Shown: positions 8,953 through 17,341 of the stretch, in pieces
How positions within the stretch are numbered: the stretch's first letter is position 1
Layout of the letters: the number at the start of each line of letters is the position of its first letter
Origin: Leifsonia sp. ALI-44-B
GTDB taxonomy: Bacteria; Actinomycetota; Actinomycetes; Actinomycetales; Microbacteriaceae
Assembly (NCBI RefSeq): GCF_001984125.1
Contig: NZ_MTQL01000006.1
Span: 1,178,001-1,242,000, forward strand
DNA length: 64,000 nt
Direction: 5' to 3'
The notes under the pieces: generated by a model
What the model saw: only the letters and a program-made list of their open reading frames with translations
Told to the model about the DNA's origin: nothing
The model's database searches: none
Made by a program: the position numbers and the translations under genes

Positions 8953-10884
8953 TTAGTAATCGTCTTCTCGCTTTCGGGGGCGCTCTTCGTCTGATTGGCG
9001 CATGGCCTGCTCGATCAGACGCTCGATGTTATCCGGCTCGCCTGGGCCGGCGCCGAGAGCGGGCCTCGGTTTCGGGCCTCCCTCGCGCGGCGGTACGGGC
9101 CGCTCGGGGGCTGAGTGGCTGTAGGGGTCGGGGTCGACGATGGCGGCGCGGCCGGCGTCGTGCCCGGCCTCGAACCCGGCCTCGAACCCGGCGGCGTGGC
9201 CCTCGCGGCGCCCGGCCGCGTGTCCTTCGTCCCGCCCGACGGCGTGACCCTCATCGTGGCCGGCTGCCCGGCCCTCATCGTGGCCGGCACGGCGCGCGGC
9301 TTCACGGGCCACGGCGGCGTCTTCTGCGGCCGCGCGGGCGGCGTCATCGGCCTCGAGGTCGCGGGTGCCGCCGGAGTTGCTCCCGCTGCGGGGGCGCGCG
9401 AGCTCGGCATCCATCGGGTCGACGTCGGGTTCCTCGAGCGGATCGCCGAAGGGTTCGCGGGGGCGGCGTGCGCGCGGCTCATCCGAGCCCCCGCCGAAGG
9501 CATCGGCCAGAGCCGCATCGAGAGCCGTGTCGCCGTCGTCGGTGGCGGTGGCTGCGGCATCCGTTCGAGTGCCGGCGGGAACCTGGCCTCGCGCACCGCG
9601 TTCGCGCGAACCGCCGTCGGTCGCAGAGGGGGCCGTCGCCGCCGCCACGAGACGTTCGGCCTCGTCGAGCACGGGGTCGGCCGAGCGCGCTGCTTTTTCG
9701 CGCCGCGCGGCTTTCTGCTTGGGGCTGCGCAGGATGACGCGACCGATCTGCTCCGACCGCGACGCGATGATGGGCCCGATGACGGCCATGATCAGCACGT
9801 AGAGGCCCGCGAAGGGCGAGATGCGCGGATCGAGCCCCGCGCTCACGGCCAGGGTCGCCAGAATCAGCGCGAACTCGCCACGGTTCTGCAGGATGACGGT
9901 GGTGTTGATGCCCGCCTGGGGCCCGAGCCCGTTGAGCCAGGCCACGAACTGCCCCGCGATGATGTTCAGCAGGATGGTCATGCCGACGGCGGCCAGCACG
10001 GGAACGAGCACGCTGCCGAATTCGGCGGCATTGAGGGCCAGACCGAAGTTGAGGAAGAAGAAGGCGCCGAAGACATCCCGCAGAGGAACGGCGACGCTCT
10101 CGATGCGGTTGCGGTAGCGCGTGGCCCCGAGGACGAGGCCGATCAGGAAGGCGCCGATCGCGTCGGTGACGCCGAGGAATTCGCCGACTCCGCCGAAGAG
10201 GACCGCCAGTCCGAAGAACAGGATGGTGAAGAGCTCGTCGTCCTTGGTGCGGAACAGCCGAGACACGAGTTTGCCGCCGTAGCGCGCGATGGCGAACATG
10301 GCGATGATGAAGGCGAAGGCGACGACCAGTTTGCCGATCACCGGCAACAGCTCGGTCTCGCCCGAGAGCACGACGCCCACGATGGCCAGGTAGATGGCGA
10401 TGAAGATGTCCTCGACCACCGTGACGCCCAGGATCATGGGGGTCTCGCGGTTGGTGAGGCGGTTGAGCTCGATAAGCAGTTTGGTGACGATGGCGCTCGA
10501 CGAGGTGGCCGTGATGCCCGCGATGATCAAGGCTTCTTTGGCGCCCCATCCGACCATGAAGCCGAAGGCGATGCCCGCCGCCATGTTGAACGCGATGTAG
10601 GTGCCGCCCGAGATGAGCAGTTTGCCCGCGTTCTCGAAGAACTCGTCTTGATCGAACTCGAGCCCCAGGTTGAACAGCAGCAGGATGAGGCCGAACACCG
10701 CTATGAGCTCGATGTGGGAACCATCGAACGAGAGCGGGAACCATCCACTGTTCGGGCTCGCGATCAAGCCCACCATCATGTAGATGGGGATGGCCGGAAG
10801 GCCGATCAGTTTTCCGAGGCGTCCGAGCACATACGCGATGACGAGGAGGACGCCGAGGATGATGAGGTCTTCGCCGAGGTGCAT
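8953..10884 (-). CDS. Kef-type (CPA2) cation/proton antiporter, KhtU-like
   Basis: 643-residue monovalent cation/proton antiporter. Residues about 1-385 form the CPA2 transport domain with some 12-13 hydrophobic segments. The helix ITATSSSAIVTKLLIEL matches the conserved discontinuous helix of the family. No RCK domain is fused; instead the regulatory TrkA-C protein is encoded immediately upstream (10888-11415), the arrangement of the Bacillus KhtT-KhtU K+/H+ system. The last 250 residues are a charged, disordered-looking tail with six octapeptide repeats of the form GHDEGHAA at residues about 534-581 (bases 9142-9285). K+ is the likeliest ion, by analogy only. Confidence 0.88.
   Translation of the reverse strand: MHLGEDLIILGVLLVIAYVLGRLGKLIGLPAIPIYMMVGLIASPNSGWFPLSFDGSHIELIAVFGLILLLFNLGLEFDQDEFFENAGKLLISGGTYIAFNMAAGIAFGFMVGWGAKEALIIAGITATSSSAIVTKLLIELNRLTNRETPMILGVTVVEDIFIAIYLAIVGVVLSGETELLPVIGKLVVAFAFIIAMFAIARYGGKLVSRLFRTKDDELFTILFFGLAVLFGGVGEFLGVTDAIGAFLIGLVLGATRYRNRIESVAVPLRDVFGAFFFLNFGLALNAAEFGSVLVPVLAAVGMTILLNIIAGQFVAWLNGLGPQAGINTTVILQNRGEFALILATLAVSAGLDPRISPFAGLYVLIMAVIGPIIASRSEQIGRVILRSPKQKAARREKAARSADPVLDEAERLVAAATAPSATDGGSRERGARGQVPAGTRTDAAATATDDGDTALDAALADAFGGGSDEPRARRPREPFGDPLEEPDVDPMDAELARPRSGSNSGGTRDLEADDAARAAAEDAAVAREAARRAGHDEGRAAGHDEGHAVGRDEGHAAGRREGHAAGFEAGFEAGHDAGRAAIVDPDPYSHSAPERPVPPREGGPKPRPALGAGPGEPDNIERLIEQAMRQSDEERPRKREDDY
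9142..9285 (-). repeat. octapeptide-coding repeat in antiporter tail
   Basis: Six degenerate 24-base units encode GHDEGRAA, GHDEGHAV, GRDEGHAA, GRREGHAA, GFEAGFEA and GHDAGRAA in the cytoplasmic tail of the antiporter. The period is exactly 8 residues and the His/Asp/Glu positions are largely kept. Confidence 0.85.
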
Positions 10885-10887
10885 GGG

Positions 10888-11415
10888 CTAACCCCCGGGC
10901 GGGGAGTCGACGCCGGCCTTGGTTTTCGAGCCGGTGCGGAAGAACATGAACGCTTTTGCCACTTTCTCGGGCGAACCGGCGACCACGAGCGTGTCGCCGG
11001 GGAAGACGCGGAAGTCGGGCGAGGGGGCCGGGTTGGCCGATTCGCCGCGCACGACGGCCACGACCGTGAGGCCGACGATGCCGCGCTCGGCAGGGTTGCC
11101 GAGCGGCTGACCGGCGATGTAGTCCTCGTAGTCGACGCGGAACCAGTCGATCGAGAGGCCGGGGATCTGGTCGAGCGCCGTGAGCGATTCGGTGATCTGC
11201 GTGCCGCCGAGCAGCTCGGCGAGCGTGTGCGCCTCGTCTTCGGAGAGGCGCAGCGACACCTTGGTGGCGTCGGAACCGTCTTCGTCGTCGCTGAACGTGA
11301 TCAGGTCGCTGTGACCCGAGCGGTGCGCGATGACGCCGACCTTGCCGCCGTCGTCGGTGACGAACGTGTGAAGAACGCCCACACCGGGAAGTTTGACCCG
11401 CCGAACATCAGCCAT
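10888..11415 (-). CDS. TrkA-C domain regulator of the adjacent antiporter, KhtT-like
   Basis: 175-residue cytoplasmic protein. The C-terminal half (RGIVGLTVVAVVRGES ... DFRVFPGDTLVVAGSPEKV) is a TrkA-C (RCK-C) domain, which binds nucleotides or ions. The N-terminal half resembles the KhtT N-domain. Start ATG 11415 is chosen because AAGGAG lies 7 bases upstream; an earlier in-frame start at 11445 has no such site. The gene ends 3 bases before the antiporter gene, so the pair is co-translated and this is probably its gating subunit. Confidence 0.86.
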   Translation of the reverse strand: MADVRRVKLPGVGVLHTFVTDDGGKVGVIAHRSGHSDLITFSDDEDGSDATKVSLRLSEDEAHTLAELLGGTQITESLTALDQIPGLSIDWFRVDYEDYIAGQPLGNPAERGIVGLTVVAVVRGESANPAPSPDFRVFPGDTLVVAGSPEKVAKAFMFFRTGSKTKAGVDSPPGG

Positions 11416-11585
11416 GCCGGAACTCCTTGTACTTGTGGCTCGCACCGATTCAACGACCGATGGCGCGCTTGTATTCCTCAGTCTATCGAGCGGCGCGCGC
11501 GGCCCGGCCGGGAACCGAGGTCGGCGACAACAGTTGCCGGCGCGACCGCGGTTGTCAGCGCGGCCGCCGGGAACTCGACGCCGAC

Positions 11586-12779
11586 TCAGCCCTGCGTGAC
11601 CGCGAGCGTCTGCCGCGCGATCTCGAGCTCCTCGTTCGTCGGCACCACGAGAACCGTGATCTCGGAGTCGTCTGCCGAGATGCGGCGGATGCCCCGCTCC
11701 CGCGACTCGTTGCGCTCGGGATCGATGCGAATGCCGAGGCGCTCCATACCGGCCAACGCCCCCGCGCGCACGGCCGCGACGTTCTCGCCGACGCCCGCCG
11801 TGAACACGATGACGTCGAGCCGCCCGAGTTCGGCGTAGTACGCGCCGACGTAACGCTTGATGCGGTGCAGGTAGACATCGAGGGCCTCGACGGCTCCCGC
11901 ATCCCCCTCGCCCGCGCGCTCTTGCAGGTCGCGCATGTCGCCGCGGCCCGAGAGGCCGAGGAGACCCGACTTGCGGTTCAGCAGTTCGTCGAGCGCCGCG
12001 AAGTCGTAGCCGCCCTTGCGGTTGAGGTGCAGCAGCACGGCGGGGTCGATATCACCCGAGCGCGTGCCCATGACGAGTCCCTCGAGCGGCGTCATGCCCA
12101 TCGACGTGTCGACCGAGCGGCCGCCTTCGATGGCCGTCGCCGAAGCGCCGTTGCCGAGGTGCAGCACGATCTGGTTGAGCTCGCCGAGCTCGCGGCCCAG
12201 GAACTCGGCCGCCGCCTCTGAAACGAACTTGTGCGACGTGCCGTGGAAACCGTAGCGCCGGATGCGGTGCTGATCGGCGACCTTCTGATCGATGGCGTAG
12301 CGGTAGGCGGCGGGCGGCAACGTCTGGTGGAACGCGGTGTCGAAGACGGCCACGTGCGGCACATCGGGGAACGCCTTCTGGGCGGCCTCGATGCCCTGCA
12401 GGTTGGCGGGGTTGTGCAGCGGCGCCAGGTCGGCGAGGTCTTCGATGTTGATCTTGACCAGGTCGGTGACGACGGTGGCCTCGTAGAAGCGTTTGCCGCC
12501 GTGCACGACGCGGTGACCCACGGCGATGGGTGGCTCCTCGGTGAGCGAGGGACCGGTCTCGTCGAACGCCTTGAGCATGAGCTGGAAGCCCGCGGCGTGG
12601 TCGGCGACGGGTTCGGTGACGCGCACCTCGTCGTGGCCGGGGCGGCGGTGCACCGCGACCCCCTCGGACTCGCCGATGCGCTCGACCAGTCCCGAGGCGA
12701 GGGTCTCTTCGGACTCGCTGTCGATCAGCTGATACTTGAACGACGACGAACCCGAGTTGACGACCAGGATGCCGCTCAT
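11586..12779 (-). CDS. ackA: acetate kinase
   Basis: 397-residue acetate kinase, interconverting acetate plus ATP and acetyl phosphate plus ADP. ASKHA-fold motifs are visible: NSGSSSFKYQL at residue 7, the active-site segment VAVFDTAFHQTLP, RRYGFHGTSHKFV, HLGNGASATAIEGG and TAGVGENVAAVR. The length matches the family. Its ATG overlaps the pta stop by 4 bases (ATGA), so pta and ackA form one operon. Together they run the overflow acetyl-CoA to acetate route with substrate-level ATP gain, or acetate uptake in reverse. Confidence 0.97.
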   Translation of the reverse strand: MSGILVVNSGSSSFKYQLIDSESEETLASGLVERIGESEGVAVHRRPGHDEVRVTEPVADHAAGFQLMLKAFDETGPSLTEEPPIAVGHRVVHGGKRFYEATVVTDLVKINIEDLADLAPLHNPANLQGIEAAQKAFPDVPHVAVFDTAFHQTLPPAAYRYAIDQKVADQHRIRRYGFHGTSHKFVSEAAAEFLGRELGELNQIVLHLGNGASATAIEGGRSVDTSMGMTPLEGLVMGTRSGDIDPAVLLHLNRKGGYDFAALDELLNRKSGLLGLSGRGDMRDLQERAGEGDAGAVEALDVYLHRIKRYVGAYYAELGRLDVIVFTAGVGENVAAVRAGALAGMERLGIRIDPERNESRERGIRRISADDSEITVLVVPTNEELEIARQTLAVTQG

Positions 12780-14953
12780 GCCGTCGCCGCCTGGATCGCG
12801 GTGATGGCCACGGTGTTGACGATGTCTTGCACGAGAGCTCCCCTGGACAGGTCGTTGATGGGTTTGTTGAGGCCCTGCAGAACGGGCCCGATGGCGACCG
12901 CGCCGGCCGAGCGCTGCACGGCCTTGTAGGTGTTGTTGCCCGTGTTGAGGTCGGGGAAGATGAACACCGTCGCCTGGCCCGCGACCTTCGATCCGGGCAT
13001 CTTGGCGGCGGCAACGGCCTGGTCGGCGGCGGCGTCGTACTGGATGGGGCCCTCGACGAGCAGTTCGGGGCGGCGCTCGCGCACGAAGGCGGTCGCGGCG
13101 CGCACCTTCTCGACATCCGCGCCCTGGCCCGATTCGCCCGTTGAGTAGGAGAGCATGGCCACGCGCGGCTCGATGCCGAACTGTTCGGCGGTGGCGGCCG
13201 ACGAGATCGCGATATCGGCGAGCTGCTCGGCCGTCGGGTCGGGGATGACGGCGCAGTCGCCGTAGACGAGCACGCGGTCGGCGAGCGCCATCAGGAAGAC
13301 GCTCGAGACGACCCCCACATCCGGTTTCGTCTTGATGATCTCGAAACCGGGGCGGATGGTGTGAGCCGTCGTGTGTGCCGCGCCCGAGACCATGCCGTCG
13401 GCCAGCCCCAGGTGCACCATCATGGTGCCGAAGTAGGAGACGTCGGTGATGGTGTCGCGCGCGAGCTCGACCGTGACACCCTTGTGGGCCCGCAGCCGCG
13501 CGTATTCTTCAGCGAACCGCAGGCGCAGTACGTCGTCGAAGGGCGAGAGAATCTGCGCCTTCGAGAGGTCGAGCCCCAGGTCGAGCGCGCGCGAACGCAC
13601 CTCGATCTCTTCGCCCAGGATGGTGAGTTCGGCCACATCGCGCGCCAGGAGCGTGTGGGCGGCGCGCAGCACGCGGTCGTCGGAGCCTTCCGGCAGGACG
13701 ATGTGGCGGCGATTCTGGCGGGCCCGCTCGAGCAGGGTGTACTCGAACATGAGCGGCGTGACCACATTGGTGCGGCTGACGTGCAGCAACTCGAGCAGCT
13801 GTTCGGCGTCGACGCTGTTCTCGAAGAGCGCGAGCGCGGTGTCGTATTTGCGCTGCGAGTCGGCGGCGAGGCGCCCACGGGTCTGCGTGATGCGCACGGC
13901 GGTGTCGTAGCTGCCGAGCTCGGTGCGGATGATGGGCACTGCCGGTGTGAGGCCGTCGAGCAGCGTGGTGATGGAGTCGGCCAACTCGAACCCACCGTTG
14001 AGCACGATGCCCGCAACCGACGGGAAGGTTCCGGATGCCTGGGCCAGCAGCACGGCAAGAAGCACCTCTGACCGGTCGCCCGGGATGACGACGACGGCGC
14101 CGTCGGTGAGGCGCGGCAGCACGTTCTCCATGGACATGGCGGCGACGACCACGCCGAGCGCCTCGCGGCTGAGCAGCGACGGGTCGCCCGACATGAGCGT
14201 GCCGTCGACCGATTCGAGGATCGACTGCATGCTGGGCGCGATGAGGAAGAGGTCTTCGGGGATGGCCCACACGGGGATGGTGCTGGCGCTGTCGTTGGCG
14301 CTTGGCGCGCCCGATGCGCCGGACGAGTTCTCGCCGTGGGCACCGCTGCCCCCGGGCAGGACCGAGCGGATGGCGGCGACGATCTCGTCGAGCGACTCGG
14401 GGTCGGCGCGGTTGGCGACGACGGCGAGGAGTTGCGCGTGCTCGCTCTGCAGTTCGGCGAGCGCGAGTTCGGTGATCTGCCGCATATCGTCGGCTCCGCG
14501 CGGCTCTGAACCGCCGAGCTGTTCGCCCATCCCCTGACCGACACGCCCGCCGAGCACGAGCACGACGGGGGCACCGAGGTTGGCGGCGATGCGCGCGTTG
14601 TAGCCCAGTTCGGTGGGGCTGCCGACATCCGTGTAGTCAGAGCCGAGGATGACGACGGCGTCGCTTTCGGCTTCGACCCGTTTGAAGCGCTGCACGATGC
14701 GGGCGAGCGCGGCATCGGGATCCGTGTGCACCTCGTCGTAGGTGACGCCCACGGCATCAGCGGCGCTCTGCGACACGGCGTCGTGCGCCAGGAGCATGTC
14801 GAGCACGTAGTCACCTTCGGCGCCCGTGCGGGCCACCGGGCGGAACACGCCGACGCGCGGGGTTTCGTGACTCAGGGTGTCGAGCACCCCCAAAGCCACG
14901 GTCGACTTGCCGGAGTGTCCTTCTGCAGAGGTGATGTAGATGCTGTGTGCCAC
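12776..14953 (-). CDS. pta: phosphate acetyltransferase (long form)
   Basis: Converts acetyl-CoA and phosphate to acetyl phosphate. The 725-residue product is the long type. An N-terminal DRTGG/dethiobiotin-synthase-like domain starts at AHSIYITSAEGHSGKSTVAL, a DRTGG domain lies in the middle, and the catalytic PTA domain of about 320 residues begins near TPLMFEYTLLERAR. It contains SDDRVLRAAHTLL, MVHLGLADGMVSGAAHTTAHT and ends LNKPINDLSRGALVQDIVNT. GTG 14953 is chosen because the conserved N-terminus begins there; the open frame extends to 15217 but that extension is Arg/Pro-rich and overlaps the tRNA promoter area. It overlaps ackA by 4 bases. Confidence 0.96.
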   Translation of the reverse strand: MAHSIYITSAEGHSGKSTVALGVLDTLSHETPRVGVFRPVARTGAEGDYVLDMLLAHDAVSQSAADAVGVTYDEVHTDPDAALARIVQRFKRVEAESDAVVILGSDYTDVGSPTELGYNARIAANLGAPVVLVLGGRVGQGMGEQLGGSEPRGADDMRQITELALAELQSEHAQLLAVVANRADPESLDEIVAAIRSVLPGGSGAHGENSSGASGAPSANDSASTIPVWAIPEDLFLIAPSMQSILESVDGTLMSGDPSLLSREALGVVVAAMSMENVLPRLTDGAVVVIPGDRSEVLLAVLLAQASGTFPSVAGIVLNGGFELADSITTLLDGLTPAVPIIRTELGSYDTAVRITQTRGRLAADSQRKYDTALALFENSVDAEQLLELLHVSRTNVVTPLMFEYTLLERARQNRRHIVLPEGSDDRVLRAAHTLLARDVAELTILGEEIEVRSRALDLGLDLSKAQILSPFDDVLRLRFAEEYARLRAHKGVTVELARDTITDVSYFGTMMVHLGLADGMVSGAAHTTAHTIRPGFEIIKTKPDVGVVSSVFLMALADRVLVYGDCAVIPDPTAEQLADIAISSAATAEQFGIEPRVAMLSYSTGESGQGADVEKVRAATAFVRERRPELLVEGPIQYDAAADQAVAAAKMPGSKVAGQATVFIFPDLNTGNNTYKAVQRSAGAVAIGPVLQGLNKPINDLSRGALVQDIVNTVAITAIQAATA

Positions 14954-15219
14954 GGTTTCCAGCCTATTGCGGCGAACCTTGGCGGCACCTCGATGCGGGG
15001 CGAATGCACACCTGTGCAGGGCAAAGAAAATGACCCCCCGCGCACCCGCCAGAGCCCGGTTACCCTTGCTACGTTTCCGTCCTGGGGGAATTGGCCTGGA
15101 TGGCGCCACGCGAGGAGCCGAGAACCAGTGTAACCCACTCGCGAGCCTGGATGCGGTCACCGGCACCCTCCGCGACCGGGTAGGATACTTGAGGTCGTGT
15201 TGCCCTGGAGCACACATCT

Positions 15220-15307
15220 GGAGGATTCGCCTAGTGGCCTATGGCGCACGCTTGGAAAGCGTGTTGGGTGAAAGCCCTCGGGGGTTCGAATCCCCCATCC
15301 TCCGCCA
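15220..15307 (+). tRNA. tRNA-Ser (anticodon GGA), CCA encoded
   Basis: A complete class II tRNA. Acceptor stem GGAGGAT (15220-15226) pairs with ATCCTCC (15297-15303), followed by discriminator G 15304 and an encoded CCA (15305-15307). The anticodon stem CACGC/GCGTG (15247-15251 and 15259-15263) encloses loop TTGGAAA with anticodon GGA at 15254-15256. A long variable arm and the T-arm GGGGGTTCGAATCCCCC follow. It reads UCC/UCU serine codons. A TAGGAT -10-like box lies about 35 bases upstream. A strong terminator follows at 15313. Confidence 0.97.
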
Positions 15308-15312
15308 ATGGA

Positions 15313-15351
15313 AAAGGCTCGCCCCTTTAGGGCGAGCCTTTCTCCTTTTTT
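15313..15351 (+). terminator. rho-independent terminator after tRNA-Ser
   Basis: Perfect 12-bp stem 15313-15324 (AAAGGCTCGCCC) with 15330-15341 (GGGCGAGCCTTT), 5-base loop, then CTCCTTTTTT. Confidence 0.93.
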
Positions 15352-15373
15352 GGCAATAAACACAGCGATTCGA

Positions 15374-15422
15374 GGAGGAAGGCTGGGGAACCCAGCCTGA
15401 CGGGGTCCACCATCCTCCGCCA
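15374..15422 (+). ncRNA. tRNA-end-like minihelix, copy 1 (putative)
   Basis: GGAGGA (15374-15379) can pair with TCCTCC (15413-15418), recreating the tRNA-Ser acceptor stem. It is followed by the same G plus CCA 3' end (15419-15422). Inside is a perfect 8-bp hairpin AGGCTGGG-GAA-CCCAGCCT (15380-15398) and the single-stranded remnant GACGGGGTCCACCA. There is no anticodon arm. Its 3' end lies 115 bases after that of the tRNA and it has its own terminator at 15428. It could be a tRNA-derived remnant, a small RNA, or a processing decoy. Confidence 0.5.
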
Positions 15423-15427
15423 AAGGA

Positions 15428-15465
15428 AAAAGCTCGCCCTCCTGGGCGAGCTTTTCTCCGTTAAT
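15428..15465 (+). terminator. terminator after minihelix copy 1
   Basis: 12-bp stem 15428-15439 (AAAAGCTCGCCC) with 15444-15455 (GGGCGAGCTTTT), 4-base loop, then CTCCGTTAATT. It is a close relative of the terminator at 15313, spaced 115 bases from it. Confidence 0.82.
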
Positions 15466-15489
15466 TGGCAAACAAACACAGCGATTCGA

Positions 15490-15537
15490 GGAGGAAGGCT
15501 GGGGCACCCAGCCTGACGGGGTCCACCGTCCTCCGCA
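15490..15537 (+). ncRNA. tRNA-end-like minihelix, copy 2 (putative, CCA lost)
   Basis: Near-identical second copy: GGAGGA (15490-15495) with TCCTCC (15529-15534), internal hairpin AGGCTGGG-GCA-CCCAGCCT (15496-15514). Only a few substitutions separate it from copy 1, one of them in the hairpin loop. The 3' end reads GCACA instead of GCCA, so the CCA tail is broken. The shared block extends upstream through AAACACAGCGATTCGAG. A third hairpin terminator follows. Confidence 0.45.
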
Positions 15538-15547
15538 CAGCTACCGC

Positions 15548-15574
15548 AGCCCGCTCCGCGGGCTTCCCCTTTTA
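15548..15574 (+). terminator. terminator after minihelix copy 2
   Basis: 7-bp stem AGCCCGC (15548-15554) and GCGGGCT (15558-15564) with a 3-base loop, followed by TCCCCTTTTA. Confidence 0.75.
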
Positions 15575-15580
15575 TGGCAA

Positions 15581-15786
15581 TCTTTCTACCCGCCGCTCCC
15601 CTAAACATCCCTCCCCCACACCCCGACACACCGCACCACCCCTCATCCCCATAACGCACCCCACCAGCGATTTAACAAACCCGTCACACCCCAAGCCCCA
15701 TTCGGCCGCCCACATACGGCTAGGCTTTCCCCGGTCGTAACGGGTCGTTTATCAACGCATCCGAAAGCCTTCCTGGGGGGAACACG
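15581..15786. other. gene-free C/A-rich, G-poor tract
   Basis: About 200 bases without a gene. From about 15587 to 15713 the plus strand is strikingly rich in C and A and nearly free of G, for example CATCCCTCCCCCACACCCCG. No tRNA, open frame or clear hairpin was seen. The right end should hold the promoter of the gene at 15787. Confidence 0.6.
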
Positions 15787-16323
15787 GTGACCGATGTGTT
15801 GACGGTCAAGCCGCGGCGCGCGCTGCTCGGACAGGGCCTTCTGGCCGCTGCGATGATCGTCGTGCCCGTTTTCGCTGTGCTTCTCTGGCTGAGCCGCGAT
15901 TCGGCGGCGTTCCCGTACGTCGTCGGCCTGCTCGCCGCCACGGTTCTGGCTGCCGCCGTCTGGGCGGCCCTGTTCCTGAGCGTCGAGGTGCGCGTCTCGG
16001 GCGACGAGATCGTGCGCCGCACCATCTGGGGCCGCCGCGTGACCATCCCCGTTTCGGGTGTGAGCCGGTCGTTGGTGCTCGATCTGCACCGCACCATGGC
16101 GACACAGGCACATCCGCAGTTGTTCGTGCTGGACGACGACGAGCGCGCGCTCGTGCGTCTGCGCGGCGAGTACTGGGGGCGGCACGACATGGAGTTGCTG
16201 GTGGGGCGTTTGCGGGCGCCCGTGCAGAGGCTGCAGCATCCCGTCACCCTGGGCGAACTGCAGGTGACGAACCCCCACATGCTGTATTGGTTCGAACGCA
16301 AACCGTCCCTGCGCTCCGAATAG
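15787..16323 (+). CDS. small membrane protein with PH-like domain, unknown
   Basis: 178-residue protein starting at GTG 15787 after CTGGGGGG. Two hydrophobic helices lie at residues about 13-36 and 44-66. They are followed by a soluble part beginning VEVRVSGDEIVRRTIWGRR, whose strand pattern resembles the bacterial PH-like domains found after two transmembrane helices in actinobacterial membrane proteins. The C-terminal 60 residues (GEYWGRHDMELLVGRL ...) are hydrophilic. No close family was recognised; the PH-like call is inference from layout. Confidence 0.7.
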   Translation: MTDVLTVKPRRALLGQGLLAAAMIVVPVFAVLLWLSRDSAAFPYVVGLLAATVLAAAVWAALFLSVEVRVSGDEIVRRTIWGRRVTIPVSGVSRSLVLDLHRTMATQAHPQLFVLDDDERALVRLRGEYWGRHDMELLVGRLRAPVQRLQHPVTLGELQVTNPHMLYWFERKPSLRSE

Positions 16324-16369
16324 GAGATATCGCTCGGCCGGTGGTGGGAGCATGGGTTACTTTTAACGG

Positions 16370-16975
16370 ATGACCGACAATCAGCTGGGCCGATCCGGGT
16401 ATTGGTACGACCGTGCCGACGACACCACGGCGGCCGTGACGAGTGTCGACGTGCTGAACCTGTTCCGCCAGTACCGCGCCGCCGAGACTCAGATGCGTCG
16501 CGACACGCGTGATTCCATGGGCATGGGCGAGACCGACCTACTGGCGCTGCGCTACCTGTTGCGGGCCGCCAAAGCGGGCGAGACGATGACGCCCGGCAAA
16601 CTCGCGCAGCTGCTCAAGATCTCGACCGCATCCACGACCATTCTGCTCGACCGGCTGGAGAAGAGCGGGCATGTGCGTCGCGCGCCGCATCCCACCGACC
16701 GCCGCTCGTCGATCGTGACCGCCACCGACGGCAGCGATGACGAGGTGCGCGCCACCCTGGGTCGCATGCACCAGAACATGGTCGCCGCGGCCGACAGCCT
16801 GACCGCCGACGAGATTCGCACGATCAGCCAGTTCCTGCAGCGCATGATCTTCGCCGTCGAGAGCGCCCACGATCACACGGCGACCGACGCCGAGGCCACG
16901 CCTGGCAATGACGTGTCAGCCACGGGCGCAGCCGCCGCAGCGTCCGTGACCCCGCGAGGCGCGGCCGCGGTCTAA
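16370..16975 (+). CDS. MarR family transcriptional regulator
   Basis: 201-residue DNA-binding regulator. The winged helix-turn-helix spans about residues 55-115: GETDLLALRYLLRAAKAGETMTPGKL, recognition helix STASTTILLDRLEKSGHVRR, then the wing PTDRRSSIVTAT. The C-terminal 30 residues are an Ala/Thr-rich tail of unclear use. The usual MarR length is about 150, so both ends are extended. It stands alone; its target is not evident and no clear palindrome was found in its short upstream gap. Confidence 0.9.
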   Translation: MTDNQLGRSGYWYDRADDTTAAVTSVDVLNLFRQYRAAETQMRRDTRDSMGMGETDLLALRYLLRAAKAGETMTPGKLAQLLKISTASTTILLDRLEKSGHVRRAPHPTDRRSSIVTATDGSDDEVRATLGRMHQNMVAAADSLTADEIRTISQFLQRMIFAVESAHDHTATDAEATPGNDVSATGAAAAASVTPRGAAAV

Positions 16976-17039
16976 CCGCTCGCAAACGCTACGCCCCGCT
17001 CGCACGCGCTACGCCACGCCGTGATTCCGACACAGCGAC

Positions 17040-17294
17040 TCAGGCCGTCTGCCGCCCGCCGGACGCGTGGCGCTGCACGGCCCCCTCCAGCACCTCACGG
17101 ATGCCGGCGATGAGCGACGACGGCACGACATGCGGCCGCCCGCCCGTGACGGCCTCCCACTCGCGCAGCGCGACGTGTTCGACCTCGGCCGCACCCAGCT
17201 CAGGGAAGGCCGCGCTCATCTGGGCGAGGAGGGCGTCGTATCCGACGAGGGCGACCCCGTCGACGACGCCGACCACGTTTTCTTCGGCTGACAT
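17040..17294 (-). CDS. hypothetical protein
   Basis: 84-residue soluble protein starting MSAEENVVGVVDGVALVG at ATG 17294. The ribosome site is weak. It is acidic, has no membrane segment or signal peptide, and matches no family I recognise. Codon use matches the neighbours. It lies upstream of the GNAT gene on the same strand orientation but separated from it by the order of transcription, so no operon is implied. Confidence 0.55.
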   Translation of the reverse strand: MSAEENVVGVVDGVALVGYDALLAQMSAAFPELGAAEVEHVALREWEAVTGGRPHVVPSSLIAGIREVLEGAVQRHASGGRQTA

Positions 17295-17341
17295 CCCGGC
17301 CAGCTTACGCGACCCGCATTCGGGGGTCACGGAGGAATCGC

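Noticed and set aside
15220-15570. Integration of a mobile element at tRNA-Ser
   Set aside because: The duplicated tRNA 3' ends look like attachment-site copies, but they enclose only about 115 bases each and no integrase is present.
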